A stretch of DNA of 34,502 nt from an uncultured Agathobacter sp. (GCA_934359755.1 CAKRLV010000022.1:1-34502), one strand, 5' to 3'. Counted from the first letter of the stretch, positions 23,238 to 31,906 are shown. A program made the numbers and translations. The notes: a model not told the origin generated them from the sequence alone.

Positions 23238-25091
23238 TTATACTCCTGTCTCGTTTATCAGCTTGTCATACAATTCTGCCATCACAGATATTACCTTCGA
23301 TGACATATTGTATGCATTCTGGAATTTTATGAGATTCAATGCTTCTTCATCCTCATCTACTCCAGAGATAGAAGTACGCTGGTTGCCTATCGAATTTTCA
23401 AGATTCGAGTAGTTCTTGTAATATATATCGCTCTTTTGTGTGTCAACTGTTATATCTGCTATAAGTGTCTCTAAGAATTTGCTCGCCTTGTCCCCTCTGA
23501 ACATGTCGACTCCCGACTGAAGATTCTTCATCTTATCAATCAGGTCATATGCGCCTTCACCATTTGTAACTGTGGTAGCCAATGCTAAAAGAGATGGATC
23601 TTTTAACATATCCGGGTTGATTGCGAAATTGCCTGCGGTGATTCTGTAATATGAACCGCCTCCGCTCTCTACCACATATGAGTCTGCAGTCGCTCCTGCA
23701 TTGTTCAGATAATCATACAGATTATATGGGGTTCTGTTTGAGTTGAGTCCTACGAAAACAGAATCTCCTTTGTCTCCGTTGAGATTTTCTCCCGAACGTT
23801 CTATATCATTGAATGCTTTTGCAAAGCATCGTATGAATTCGTTTATCTGAGCCTGATAATATGGAACACCCATTGAATTGACTCCTGAACCACATTTACC
23901 TGTTGAACCATCTATGTAAAGGGCTGTACTGTCTGTGGTTGGCTTCTTTAGATTAAACTTAATGGATGTGATATTGCCATCTGCATCCACCGTAGCTTCC
24001 CACGAATCATACTCAAATACTTTATTTCTAATAGTAAGTGTACCCTTTGTGTCTGGTATATTAAGGGCATTCATCTGTGTGATGGAAAGTCCTGTAAGTG
24101 TGATGGAATTTCTATCGTCTGAGACTTTAACCTCGCCCTGCAAGAAGTCATTGTTATCACCATCTCTCATGGCAAATAATGACTTGAGACTTCCATCCGC
24201 TGCTTCTGCTGTAGCAGCAAAATCCATCTTTGTCTCTGACCATACGATATTATAAAGTCCATCGATATCTGTCTGGTTCTTCTTGGTAGTAGATGCTACA
24301 CACTCAAGTGAATTATAATAGATACCGTCTACAAGAAGCTGTCCATTGATTATAACTCTATAATTTGTTCCACCAAGGTAATTGTTCGGGTCATTTGAGT
24401 TCTTTATCTCGTACTCATTTGCCTCTACGCTTACTATCTGTGATAATTCGTCGATAAGATTTGCTCTCTCATCTCTGAGGTTACTTGCCTGTGCGCCTGT
24501 TCCTGTCTCAACCTGATTTATCTCTTTGTTGAGGAGTGCTATCTTCTCTGCTATCGCATTTATATTGTTAACAGAGTTCTTAATCTCTTCATTACAATCC
24601 TTCTGTATATCCTGGAGGCTGCTAGAGAGATGGTTAAAATATGTACACATACTCTGTGCATTATTCAGAAACTGATTTCGTGAATTCACATCATCTGCGC
24701 CCTGCGAAATAATTGTGTCAAGACTGTTGAACATCTTAGAAAACAGTGTAGAAAATCCTGTCTGTACACTGTCATCTGCGAATATATCCTGCAGCTGATC
24801 CTGATAATACAGTTTTCTTTCAAAATATCCCAGGTTGGAATTATTCTCCCAGTACTTTGTGTCATAATATATATTTCTTTCCTGACGGATGGAGGTTACT
24901 GCTACTCCTGTTCCTGTACTTCCATATCGTGCATTTACCCTGAGTGCTGCGGTTGCCGCCATGTTGGTTGTCTGTCTGGTATAACCCTTTGTCTGCATAT
25001 TTGACAGGTTGTTGGCTGTCGTGTTTACAGCAGTCTGGAATGAATTAAGTGCACTCGCACCAATTGTCAATCCGAAAAATGTAGAGCTCAT
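23238..25091 (-). CDS. flgK: Second FlgK-type hook-associated protein
   Basis: 617 residues. The N-terminus (GASALNSFQTAVNTTANNLSN, KGYTRQT) and the C-terminus (LIKFQNAYNMSSKVISVMAELYDKLI) are the FlgK/HAP1 marks. It differs throughout from the FlgK just upstream and is 42 residues longer, so this is an old duplication. HAP1 forms the first ring between hook and filament. Possibly both proteins form consecutive or mixed junction rings. AGGAGG lies 5 nt before the ATG; it is 14 nt behind the first flgK and 18 nt ahead of flgL. Confidence 0.9.
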   Translation of the reverse strand: MSSTFFGLTIGASALNSFQTAVNTTANNLSNMQTKGYTRQTTNMAATAALRVNARYGSTGTGVAVTSIRQERNIYYDTKYWENNSNLGYFERKLYYQDQLQDIFADDSVQTGFSTLFSKMFNSLDTIISQGADDVNSRNQFLNNAQSMCTYFNHLSSSLQDIQKDCNEEIKNSVNNINAIAEKIALLNKEINQVETGTGAQASNLRDERANLIDELSQIVSVEANEYEIKNSNDPNNYLGGTNYRVIINGQLLVDGIYYNSLECVASTTKKNQTDIDGLYNIVWSETKMDFAATAEAADGSLKSLFAMRDGDNNDFLQGEVKVSDDRNSITLTGLSITQMNALNIPDTKGTLTIRNKVFEYDSWEATVDADGNITSIKFNLKKPTTDSTALYIDGSTGKCGSGVNSMGVPYYQAQINEFIRCFAKAFNDIERSGENLNGDKGDSVFVGLNSNRTPYNLYDYLNNAGATADSYVVESGGGSYYRITAGNFAINPDMLKDPSLLALATTVTNGEGAYDLIDKMKNLQSGVDMFRGDKASKFLETLIADITVDTQKSDIYYKNYSNLENSIGNQRTSISGVDEDEEALNLIKFQNAYNMSSKVISVMAELYDKLINETGV

Positions 25092-25105
25092 AGCCTTCCT
25101 CCTTT

Positions 25106-26833
25106 CTAAATGAGGCTAACAATCAAGTCTGTCATCTCACTTATTACTGTTATATATCTGCTGGCTGCATTGTAAGCTGACTGGAACTTAACCATATTAG
25201 TAAGTTCTTCGTCTGACGATACACCCATTATCTGCTGTCTCTGTCCATCAATAGATGCCACTGTATTAGAAAGCGTCTCTGACGCTGTACTATATACATT
25301 TCCAACTGTTCCAAGCTGACCTACCATCCTGTTGTAATAGCTTTCGAAGTTGCATGGATGTGTATCTTTAGGGTTGAGATACATTCCTGTCTTCACCCAG
25401 GCTGCTGTAAGCTTGTCCCCCAATGTGTAATCAACAGCTCCGTTCTTTGTGTATGCCGGCATCTTTGTCACATACTTAGATAGTTCTGGATTAATCTCGA
25501 TATTGCCGATCGAGTAATAATCTGGATGCTGTTCTTCATTGTAAATATAGTAAGTATTCTGTCCGTCGGTTACAGTTGTATATCTATTGATTCCTCTTCT
25601 CATGAAAAGTTCCTGCGGTGGCAGTTCGCCATCCGATCCCACTGCTGCATTGTCGACGTCGAGAATAAGTGTGTTCTCGTCTATTGTGTACTGGTTGCCA
25701 TCTGCATCTGTAGCTGTGATAGTTGCGCCATTTGAAAGGTTAAGTGCATCTTTCGCTGATACATTTGGACAAAATATATCATTCATAGCTGTAACTATAT
25801 TTCTTACAAGATAGTCAAGCTGTGCTTCTGTCTCCATAACTGTTCTGTCCTCAACGGCTGAATAGTTCGCATCTTCCATATCTGAGAACTTTCCGTACCA
25901 GTCACCTCTTGCGATAACAAGTGATTTAAGACTTCCTTTGTCATTGTTCTTCTCAGAGCTAATATCCTGATTCACGTCGAAGACATAAGTATATCCGTTC
26001 TTTTTCATAGCTATATTTGTGCTATACGGCCAGTATGGTGTATAAAAACCGGTTCCGTTATCCTTTAAGACACCCATATGGTAACACTTGCTGTCATCTA
26101 TGAACTGGGCTCCCTCGATATCTACATAGAGAAATCCTGTTGCATCTTCTTTGACGTCAACATCGACCATCCCTGAGAGTTCGTCCATCAATAAATCTCT
26201 CTCGTCACGAAGTGTCATAGCTGTCTCAACATTTCCAGCCTCTACTCTTTGAATCTGGAGATTAATCTGGTATATACGATCTCCAATTTCATTTATTCTA
26301 TTTACTTTGTCATTAATCTGTTGATTTAAGTTAGACTGATAACTCTTAAGATCAGAATAAAGCGTAGTGCTTCTGCTCACAAGAAGTTCTGCCTTCTGTA
26401 AAACCAGATTCTGATTGGTCGAATCTGCAGGATCTTTTGCAAGTTCCTGTACTGCCTTCCACAAATCAGATATACTCTGGCTGAATTGTTCTCCGTCAAG
26501 TTCCTGAAGCAATCCCTCTACATATGAAGATACTTCATAGCATGTCTCGTAGAACCCTTGTCTTCCAGATTCCTGCCTATACGCTTTATCTAAGAAAATA
26601 TCTCGTGCATGAGCTACATCGCCAATTGAAACACCCAGTCCATTCTGCTGCATGTTCACTCTGACCTGTGCCTGATTACGAGTAATATATGTCTTGTCTG
26701 CGAAACGAACCTGCTCACGGACGTATCCCTTTGTGTCTACATTCGCAAGATTGTTCGCAGTTACATTTAATGCATTCTGGGCATTAGTCAAGCCCGATGA
26801 TCCTACGTAAAAACTTCCGAATCCGTTTGCCAT
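25106..26833 (-). CDS. flgK: FlgK hook-associated protein 1
   Basis: 575 residues. GSSGLTNAQNALNVTANNLANVDTKGYVRE near the start and NMVKFQSAYNAASRYITVISEMTDLIVSLI at the end are the terminal helices shared by hook and rod proteins; a long coiled helix region (RINEIGDRIYQINLQIQRVE) and a variable domain lie between. As the first copy after the chaperone FlgN, it is the more likely standard HAP1. AAGGAGG precedes the ATG by 7 nt. Confidence 0.92.
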   Translation of the reverse strand: MANGFGSFYVGSSGLTNAQNALNVTANNLANVDTKGYVREQVRFADKTYITRNQAQVRVNMQQNGLGVSIGDVAHARDIFLDKAYRQESGRQGFYETCYEVSSYVEGLLQELDGEQFSQSISDLWKAVQELAKDPADSTNQNLVLQKAELLVSRSTTLYSDLKSYQSNLNQQINDKVNRINEIGDRIYQINLQIQRVEAGNVETAMTLRDERDLLMDELSGMVDVDVKEDATGFLYVDIEGAQFIDDSKCYHMGVLKDNGTGFYTPYWPYSTNIAMKKNGYTYVFDVNQDISSEKNNDKGSLKSLVIARGDWYGKFSDMEDANYSAVEDRTVMETEAQLDYLVRNIVTAMNDIFCPNVSAKDALNLSNGATITATDADGNQYTIDENTLILDVDNAAVGSDGELPPQELFMRRGINRYTTVTDGQNTYYIYNEEQHPDYYSIGNIEINPELSKYVTKMPAYTKNGAVDYTLGDKLTAAWVKTGMYLNPKDTHPCNFESYYNRMVGQLGTVGNVYSTASETLSNTVASIDGQRQQIMGVSSDEELTNMVKFQSAYNAASRYITVISEMTDLIVSLI

Positions 26834-26849
26834 ACCCGTTCCTCCTTAA

Positions 26850-27362
26850 TTATTGTTTTGTATCGAAGCCGCTGCTTCCAAGTATCGTGCCTGTGTTGTA
26901 GGCATGCTTGTCATAATTGGCAGTCTCAGGGGCTTGTCGCAAACTTTTGAACAGGGTAATATCAAACTCCGTCATTTCTATTGCCTGTTGTATAAGAACT
27001 ACGTTCTGCTGATTGATTCGCTGTAGTTTATTCGCAGTATCTATGAGATTATCCCGTGCTGTAGTAAGTTGAGCCTGAATATCTGGCTGTGCGTCAAGAT
27101 ATCCAATAAGCTTTGTAACTGTCATCTGTTCGTCAGCTTTCCCGATTACAGTGGCGATATCTTTGAGATTGGTAATCTGCTTATTGCTTAATGAAAGCAG
27201 TTCGTCACTTGCCTCCTGTTCGAGTTCTGTAAGCTTCTCAAGAGCAGGAATATCAGCGTCTATAAGTATCTGAATCTTCTGCTCTCCGTATTCATTCAAT
27301 TTACCGTATAATTCTTCTTCTTTGATTAGAATCGTTACAAGCTCTTCAACTAAACTAGCCAC
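26850..27362 (-). CDS. flgN: FlgN export chaperone
   Basis: 170 residues, mostly helical: MASLVEELVTILIKEEELYGKL and the following heptads match FlgN. It protects FlgK and FlgL before export. The start is a GTG with GAGGA upstream, the only GTG in this operon, which may lower its output relative to its clients. It lies between flgM (17 nt) and flgK (16 nt). Confidence 0.88.
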   Translation of the reverse strand: MASLVEELVTILIKEEELYGKLNEYGEQKIQILIDADIPALEKLTELEQEASDELLSLSNKQITNLKDIATVIGKADEQMTVTKLIGYLDAQPDIQAQLTTARDNLIDTANKLQRINQQNVVLIQQAIEMTEFDITLFKSLRQAPETANYDKHAYNTGTILGSSGFDTKQ

Positions 27363-27379
27363 ACTTATTCCTCATTTCT

Positions 27380-27655
27380 TTAAAGTGAATTGTATTTCTC
27401 TAATAATTTGCTAGCAAAATCATCAGGATCTACTGAATACTTTCCAGAATCAACCATCTGTTTAAGTTGTGCGACTTTATCCTCCCTGATGTCTGAAGCT
27501 CCTGATACTGCATTCTTTGCTACCTGGAAATCTTTACCAACCTGTGATATAGATACCTGGTCTGATACAGAGTATGTGCTCTGTGTCTTCTGTACTTTGG
27601 CTTTGTTCTGTGCACCATATAACTGTGCTATCTGATTATAAGCATCTATACGCAT
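27380..27655 (-). CDS. flgM: Anti-sigma-28 factor FlgM
   Basis: 91 residues. MRIDAYNQIAQLYGAQN, the disordered middle with VSDQVSISQVGKDFQVAK, and the C-terminal REDKVAQLKQMVDSGKYSVDPDDFASKLLEKY match FlgM. It binds sigma-28 until it is exported through the finished hook. It is first in the operon, and the promoter directly upstream is itself sigma-28 type, giving negative feedback. Confidence 0.93.
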   Translation of the reverse strand: MRIDAYNQIAQLYGAQNKAKVQKTQSTYSVSDQVSISQVGKDFQVAKNAVSGASDIREDKVAQLKQMVDSGKYSVDPDDFASKLLEKYNSL

Positions 27656-27699
27656 AACAGCATCTCCTTTCTTCCTTGAAATTAAGCTTTCTACACTAT

Positions 27700-27726
27700 T
27701 TATCGGATGTATTCTCTTTTACTTTA
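27700..27726 (-). promoter_or_regulatory. Sigma-28 promoter of flgM operon
   Basis: TAAA (27723-27726), 16-nt spacer, CCGATAA (27700-27706) on the minus strand, the best sigma-28 match in the window. It starts 10 nt beyond the stop of the DUF4422 gene; no terminator separates them, so read-through from upstream can add basal expression. Confidence 0.85.
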
Positions 27727-27736
27727 CCCCCAAATG

Positions 27737-28864
27737 TTAATTTGTATGTTTTGAGGAGCATTTCTTAAAAATACATTCTATCAATTCCTGCTTCGTCTGT
27801 TCATCCACAGGTAAAATAGTGACAGCTATCCGAACAGCTATATCGGACAACATCGGCTGCTTTATTATATCTATATCTGAATTTGTCTGTCTTTTTTGTA
27901 GAAAATTGTTTATTGCTGAATTTAACTTTGTAAAAATATCAATCAGCTTTCTAAAATCATTCTCGTCATCGAGTATCGTTCTGCCATAGGTTCTGTTCTC
28001 CATATCCGCTGTGGCGATTATCTGCATGGCAAGATGAAGTTCGCCTGTTATGTCTGATGCTTCCATCATTACATCAGGTCTTATCGCATGCTGGGTGAGG
28101 AAATACTGCTTTGCCCCCGATATATCTTTCACTTTCAGATAGCGGGCTATCTGCTCTTTCATCTCGCGCGTCTCTGCTTTTTCTCCAAGCATTCCGACTT
28201 TACATTCGCATACTTTTAATTTCTTGACTGAAACCCATACATATAGTAGAAACTCAGAAATAAATCCAAACACTCTCCTATGATATTCGTCTTTGTCCGT
28301 CTCTAAATCTATTCTCTTTTGCACCTCAAAGAAAATAGAAAACAGCCAGCTGCAATATTCGTCATACAAAGCTTTCGATGTGACAAACATGTTCCCAAAA
28401 TATGTATCTGGCCCATTGACCAATTCTATAAAAGTATCGTAATACTCTGGATATTTTTCTTTGATAACTTCGCCTGTTGTGTCTAATGCCACTATATTGT
28501 GATTTGCTGCAAATCCATAGTGGTACGAATTGTTCAGGTGAACCTTTCTGGTTGTTATGAGGTCATATTCCTTTAGCAACGCCTCATATTCGCCTTTTGT
28601 AAAAACATATTCTTTGTCATTTATCAGATATCTTCTGTAGTGGCATGTTCCCACATAATCGAGGTCTTTTATATTTTTCCATACCCAGTACAGTCCTGTA
28701 AGTTCGCTATAATAACAGTTAAGGGGAGAAATGTTCTCCCCTTCGTCATCACGCAAATATCCCAAATCTTCATGAACTGCGCTGCCTACCTGCAGAGGTG
28801 TATACATCTTATCCTGCGGTACTTCAAACGCTTTATGTGTCATTGTATATATCCGTATATTCAT
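27737..28864 (-). CDS. DUF4422 glycosyltransferase
   Basis: 375 residues. The DUF4422 domain covers about 1-235: HEDLGY, SPLNCYYSELTGLYWVWKN, YVGTCHYRRYL, then YHYGFAANHNIV. It is a GT-A-like family found in capsule and flagellin glycosylation loci, with no membrane segment. A C-terminal helical part of unknown role follows. The ATG at 28864 has no good Shine-Dalgarno (only GAG), unlike all its neighbours. The reading frame continues upstream through 51 stop-free repeat codons to the TAG of the lipoprotein gene. Lying before flgM, it may glycosylate flagellar proteins, but that is inferred from position only. Confidence 0.82.
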   Translation of the reverse strand: MNIRIYTMTHKAFEVPQDKMYTPLQVGSAVHEDLGYLRDDEGENISPLNCYYSELTGLYWVWKNIKDLDYVGTCHYRRYLINDKEYVFTKGEYEALLKEYDLITTRKVHLNNSYHYGFAANHNIVALDTTGEVIKEKYPEYYDTFIELVNGPDTYFGNMFVTSKALYDEYCSWLFSIFFEVQKRIDLETDKDEYHRRVFGFISEFLLYVWVSVKKLKVCECKVGMLGEKAETREMKEQIARYLKVKDISGAKQYFLTQHAIRPDVMMEASDITGELHLAMQIIATADMENRTYGRTILDDENDFRKLIDIFTKLNSAINNFLQKRQTNSDIDIIKQPMLSDIAVRIAVTILPVDEQTKQELIECIFKKCSSKHTN

Positions 28865-29017
28865 AATATCTACTCTGTCTGCTTTATCTGTTCTGTCTGT
28901 TTTATCTGTTCTGTCTGTTTTATCTGTTCTGTCTGCTTTTCTGTTCTGTCTGCTTTTCTGTTCTGTCTGCTTTTCTGTTCTGTCTGTTTTCTCTTCTGTC
29001 TGCTTTTTCTGTTTTAT
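28865..29017 (-). repeat. In-frame purine-rich tandem repeat
   Basis: About eight units of 16-18 nt (plus strand core TGTCTGYTTTATCTGTTC): three of 18, three of 17, one of 16 and a degenerate one. It fills the whole gap between the lipoprotein and DUF4422 genes. On the minus strand it has 51 codons without a stop in the frame of both genes; the 18-nt units read TDRTDK. No ATG, GTG or TTG start occurs in that frame. Confidence 0.9.
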
Positions 29018-30184
29018 CTATTCTATCTCTGTTCCGTCGACTTCTATTCCGTCAATCTCCTCATCAATTTCTGTTTCGTCGACCGCTTCATCATCTGAAT
29101 CGTCCATTCCCTGCTGTTGTGCAAGTGTCTCGCCCTCTACTTCTTTAATCTTGGCGTTGTCCTGCAAGAACTGCATTACCTTGTCACGAAGTAAAAGAAA
29201 CTTAACTGTGTCTTTACCCATTTCTTTTTCGTAGTCCTCAGCACTCTCATACTCAGCACTTGCTGCATACTCCTCAAGCCCTGTCTTGTATTCATCATCG
29301 CTGATGCTTAAATTCTCTTCGTCTGCAATCTGCTGGACTACTATCTGCTGGTATACATAAAAAAGAATCTCGTCTTCTACATCTTCATCCGACATGCCAA
29401 GCTGTTCATATACCTGATCTACACTATCACAGCCAAGCAGCTCCATATTGGCTTCATACTCTGATTGAACCTGCTCTTTACAATCATTGTACAAATCATC
29501 ATTATACTCTGTGATATTCGAGCCTTCTATTACTTTCTGCAACAGGTCTGACTGTGTGTAGAACTGGGCTGTTGAATCATACTCCTCCTGCAGCTGTTCT
29601 TTAACCTGCTTTCTCATATCTTCCTCAGATGAATATCCAAGTGTATCCTTAATAAAATCCTCTGTAAGTTCAGGTGTCTTAAGCTCGTAAACACCATCCA
29701 TTGTCACATCATATGCGACTTCTTTGTTCTGAAGTTGTTCATCCCAGTATGTATCATCATATTTGATAGTAAATGTCTTATGGTCTTTTGCCTTTGCACC
29801 TTTTAATTTCTTATCAAATTCACTTCCGAACTCCTCTTCTCCAAGAGTCATATAGTACACTTCTTTGGAAAAGTCATATATTGTCTCATCGCCAACCTTG
29901 GCTGTGAAATAGAACTCGACATAGTCTCCGTTCTTCGCACCTCTGTCTAATGAAATCTGCTGTTCATTCTCATCTAAGATTGCGCTAATCTGTTCCTGTA
30001 CTTCATCCTCCGTAATCTCATGAACCTGCAGTTCACCATCAAGTCCCTTGTATGTGCAGAGATCTACCTTTCCATATGTATTGGAAACTTCAGTGACTTC
30101 TGTTCCGTCCCCGCTGCCTTTTCCACAAGCAGCAACTGAAAGAAGCATCGCGCCTGTCAGCAGGCATGCAATTGTTTTTTTCAT
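29018..30184 (-). CDS. Trigger-factor-like lipoprotein (peptidyl-prolyl isomerase type)
   Basis: 388 residues. MKKTIACLLTGAMLLSVAAC is a lipoprotein signal with lipobox Cys20. An FKBP-like domain follows (about 85-170: GDYVEFYFTAKVGDETIYDFS, GEEEFGSEFDKKLKGAK), then a trigger-factor C-terminal helical part (about 175-340). It should act as a folding helper outside the membrane. The C-terminus is an acidic low-complexity tail with repeated D-E-I/V-D steps. The ATG overlaps the larB stop (TAATG), with GGAGG inside larB. Its TAG stop opens directly into the tandem repeat. Confidence 0.85.
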   Translation of the reverse strand: MKKTIACLLTGAMLLSVAACGKGSGDGTEVTEVSNTYGKVDLCTYKGLDGELQVHEITEDEVQEQISAILDENEQQISLDRGAKNGDYVEFYFTAKVGDETIYDFSKEVYYMTLGEEEFGSEFDKKLKGAKAKDHKTFTIKYDDTYWDEQLQNKEVAYDVTMDGVYELKTPELTEDFIKDTLGYSSEEDMRKQVKEQLQEEYDSTAQFYTQSDLLQKVIEGSNITEYNDDLYNDCKEQVQSEYEANMELLGCDSVDQVYEQLGMSDEDVEDEILFYVYQQIVVQQIADEENLSISDDEYKTGLEEYAASAEYESAEDYEKEMGKDTVKFLLLRDKVMQFLQDNAKIKEVEGETLAQQQGMDDSDDEAVDETEIDEEIDGIEVDGTEIE

Positions 30185-30933
30185 TAAATTCCTCCTAATG
30201 CAATCCGATTAATCTGTGTCGCTATGTAGCCTGCGCCGTAACCATTGTCAATATTGACTACCGATATTCCATTTGCGCATGAATTAATCATGGTAAGCAA
30301 TGCCGATACTCCTCCAAAGCTCGCTCCATACCCTACCGACGTAGGCACGGCTATGACTGGCTTATCCACCAATCCGCCAAGCACGCTCGCAAGTGCGCCT
30401 TCCATCCCGGCTACTGCAACGATACAGTTGGCACTCTGGATTGTATCAAGTTCTGACAGCATTCTATGTATCCCGCTTACTCCGATATCGTATATCCTAT
30501 CAACTTTCGTCCCGAAATACTCTGCTGTCTGTGCTGCTTCCTCCGCTACTGGAATATCTGCCGTTCCAGCTGTGCATACAGCAATTTTTCCCTTTAATTG
30601 TTTGTCTGGCTTTTCTATTTTGATTATTCTTGAAACTGAATCATAGAGTGCCATTGGATACTGTTCTTTTATTAGTTCATACTGATGCTGTGACGCGCGG
30701 GTTCCCATGACCTCATTATCCTGCTCATAAAGCTTCCCGAATATATTCAGCAAATGCTCATCCGTCTTGCCACTGCAGAAAATAACCTCCGAAAAGCCTG
30801 ACCTCACTTTCCTGTGCATATCAAGCTTCGCATATCCCATTTCCTCATAAGGCTGTCTTCTGAAAAAGCTCTCAGCTTCATCTATGGATATCTCGCCATT
30901 TTTCAGTTTAGTTAATATATCTCTAGTCTCCAT
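30184..30933 (-). CDS. larB: Nickel-pincer cofactor biosynthesis protein LarB
   Basis: 249 residues, normal size. After an N-terminal part with SGFSEVIFCSGKTDEHL comes the AIR-carboxylase (PurE-like) domain: AVCTAGTADIPVAEEAA, GVSGIHRM, VVAVAGMEGAL-like AVAGMEGALASVLGGLVDKPVIAVPTSVGYG. LarB carboxylates and cleaves nicotinic acid adenine dinucleotide, the first step to the cofactor of lactate racemase and related enzymes. LarC and LarE are not in the window. It has its own extended -10 promoter and is the first gene of a unit with the lipoprotein. Confidence 0.92.
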   Translation of the reverse strand: METRDILTKLKNGEISIDEAESFFRRQPYEEMGYAKLDMHRKVRSGFSEVIFCSGKTDEHLLNIFGKLYEQDNEVMGTRASQHQYELIKEQYPMALYDSVSRIIKIEKPDKQLKGKIAVCTAGTADIPVAEEAAQTAEYFGTKVDRIYDIGVSGIHRMLSELDTIQSANCIVAVAGMEGALASVLGGLVDKPVIAVPTSVGYGASFGGVSALLTMINSCANGISVVNIDNGYGAGYIATQINRIALGGI

Positions 30934-30965
30934 ACTCTAATCCTCTTACGAATACGCCAGACTCT

Positions 30966-30994
30966 AGTATAACAACAAAAAACCCGAACATCAA
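30966..30994 (-). promoter_or_regulatory. Promoter of larB
   Basis: TTGATG (30989-30994), 17-nt spacer, TATACT (30966-30971) with TG one base before it. The spacer overlaps the terminator of the gene upstream. It predicts a short leader of about 25 nt. Confidence 0.65.
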
Positions 30995-31009
30995 GCAATA
31001 TTCGGGTTT
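30974..31009 (-). terminator. Terminator after the small 70-residue gene
   Basis: Perfect 9-bp stem AAACCCGAA / TTCGGGTTT with a 12-nt loop, then TTTGTTG on the minus strand. It ends the relB unit, 50 nt past the stop at 31060. Confidence 0.85.
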
Positions 31010-31059
31010 ATTCCATATGTTAAATTTATTCCTGTTAATTTTATTAAATCTATGATCTG

Positions 31060-31272
31060 CTAAATCCATGCTGTGTAGAAAATGCAGCTGTTGTCCATTC
31101 TCCGATCCTTCTCGTCGAAATTACCTGATATGCAGCTTAGAAGTCCATCCTCTCTTGAATAAATCTTCCTGTATTCTGCCCCTGCTGCCATTGCTTCTTT
31201 CTTTGTAGGGAAAACCTGGATGACCTGTTCTCCTTTGCCTCTCTTTGTCAGTGTAATTGCGAATTTCTTCAC
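31060..31272 (-). CDS. Small unknown protein behind the RelB-like antitoxin
   Basis: 70 residues from a GTG with AAGGAGG upstream. Basic N-terminus (MKKFAITLTKRGKG), a KEAMAAGAEYRKIYS helix and a CISGNF strand. It is too short for, and lacks the motifs of, RelE or YafQ toxins. I do not recognise it. It lies 63 nt behind the antitoxin-like gene with no terminator between, so both are probably on one transcript. Confidence 0.65.
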   Translation of the reverse strand: MKKFAITLTKRGKGEQVIQVFPTKKEAMAAGAEYRKIYSREDGLLSCISGNFDEKDRRMDNSCIFYTAWI

Positions 31273-31335
31273 TTTCCTCTCCTCCTTAATTCTTTTAACT
31301 TATTCGTACATCGCTTCGTACAATAAAACGCTGTA

Positions 31336-31593
31336 CTAGTGCTCCATGATTGTTCTGCGTATGAGTTCCTTCTCCTGCGGTGTCGCTTTGGTGTAGTGTT
31401 CAAGCATCTCTATATCATCGAGCGTGTATTTCTTGTTCATTTTAATTTCGAAAGGTATCCCCTCTGTAATGATAATCTGCTTAAGAAGCATATTTATCAC
31501 CATGGAAAGGTTCGTACCGAGACCTTCTAAAATAGCCCCGGCGCGCTCTTTGTCGGAATCCTCTACTCTAACCTGTATGTAGGAATTAGCCAC
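31336..31593 (-). CDS. RelB/DinJ-family antitoxin
   Basis: 85 residues. YIQVRVEDSDKERAGAILEGLGTNLSMVINMLLKQIIITEGIPFEI is the ribbon-helix-helix RelB/DinJ pattern, including GTNLSxxINMLLKQ and the GIPFE that ends the domain. Such proteins bind DNA as dimers and neutralise RelE/YafQ-type RNases. No such toxin follows. The gene has a consensus promoter and an array of 39-bp repeats upstream, fitting autoregulation. Confidence 0.85.
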   Translation of the reverse strand: MANSYIQVRVEDSDKERAGAILEGLGTNLSMVINMLLKQIIITEGIPFEIKMNKKYTLDDIEMLEHYTKATPQEKELIRRTIMEH

Positions 31594-31626
31594 AGTCTCG
31601 TCCTTTCTATAATCAACATTTCGTAA

Positions 31627-31760
31627 TTATTCCTGATTCGTAACTGTTCAGCATCTTACTAAATAGTTATCCTGATTTCTAACTGTTTAGTACATTACTG
31701 AATAGTTATCCTGATTTCTAACTGTTTAGTACATTACTGAATAGTTATCTTGATTCATAA
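31627..31760 (-). repeat. 39-bp tandem repeats upstream of relB-like gene
   Basis: Units start at 31627 (40 nt, divergent), 31667 (39 nt) and 31706 (39 nt, identical to the previous one), with a partial fourth at 31745. Each carries an imperfect palindrome, AACTRTTYAGTA-type arms around 3 nt. They lie in the leader between promoter and start codon. Confidence 0.88.
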
Positions 31761-31773
31761 TTACGATGCTTCT

Positions 31774-31802
31774 ATTATATGACAACGTCATGATATTGTC
31801 AA
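31774..31802 (-). promoter_or_regulatory. Consensus promoter of the relB-like gene
   Basis: TTGACA (31797-31802), 17-nt spacer, TATAAT (31774-31779): a perfect sigma-A promoter. The leader to the ATG at 31593 is about 175 nt and contains the 39-bp repeats. Confidence 0.9.
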
Positions 31803-31816
31803 TACGTTGTCATATA
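31776..31816. repeat. Palindromic operator over the relB promoter
   Basis: Perfect 13-bp arms TATATGACAACGT (31776-31788) and ACGTTGTCATATA (31804-31816) with a 15-nt spacer. Together they cover the -10, spacer and -35 of the promoter, so a bound protein would shut it off. Confidence 0.85.
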
Positions 31817-31881
31817 TATTCATGATACCTTTTTAACTGTTACATTTAGCAGTGACTATATTTAATGTGTTTTAATTATTT

Positions 31882-31900
31882 TTTATCGTTTTACGATAAA
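31882..31900. repeat. Inverted repeat upstream of the DUF2975 promoter
   Basis: Perfect 8-bp arms TTTATCGT / ACGATAAA around TTT, 6 nt before the plus-strand -35. It could be the operator of the XRE regulator encoded two genes on. The T run after it would also fit a weak terminator. Confidence 0.6.
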
Positions 31901-31906
31901 TTTTTG

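Noticed and set aside
28640..29098. Plus-strand reading frame of 152 codons with Cys-Phe-Ile-Cys-Ser-Val repeats
   Set aside because: It is the antisense of the 16-18-nt tandem repeat and of two real genes; it has no ribosome site and its composition follows the repeat.
31627..31760. CRISPR array
   Set aside because: The 39-bp repeats abut directly with no unique spacers and no cas genes are near.
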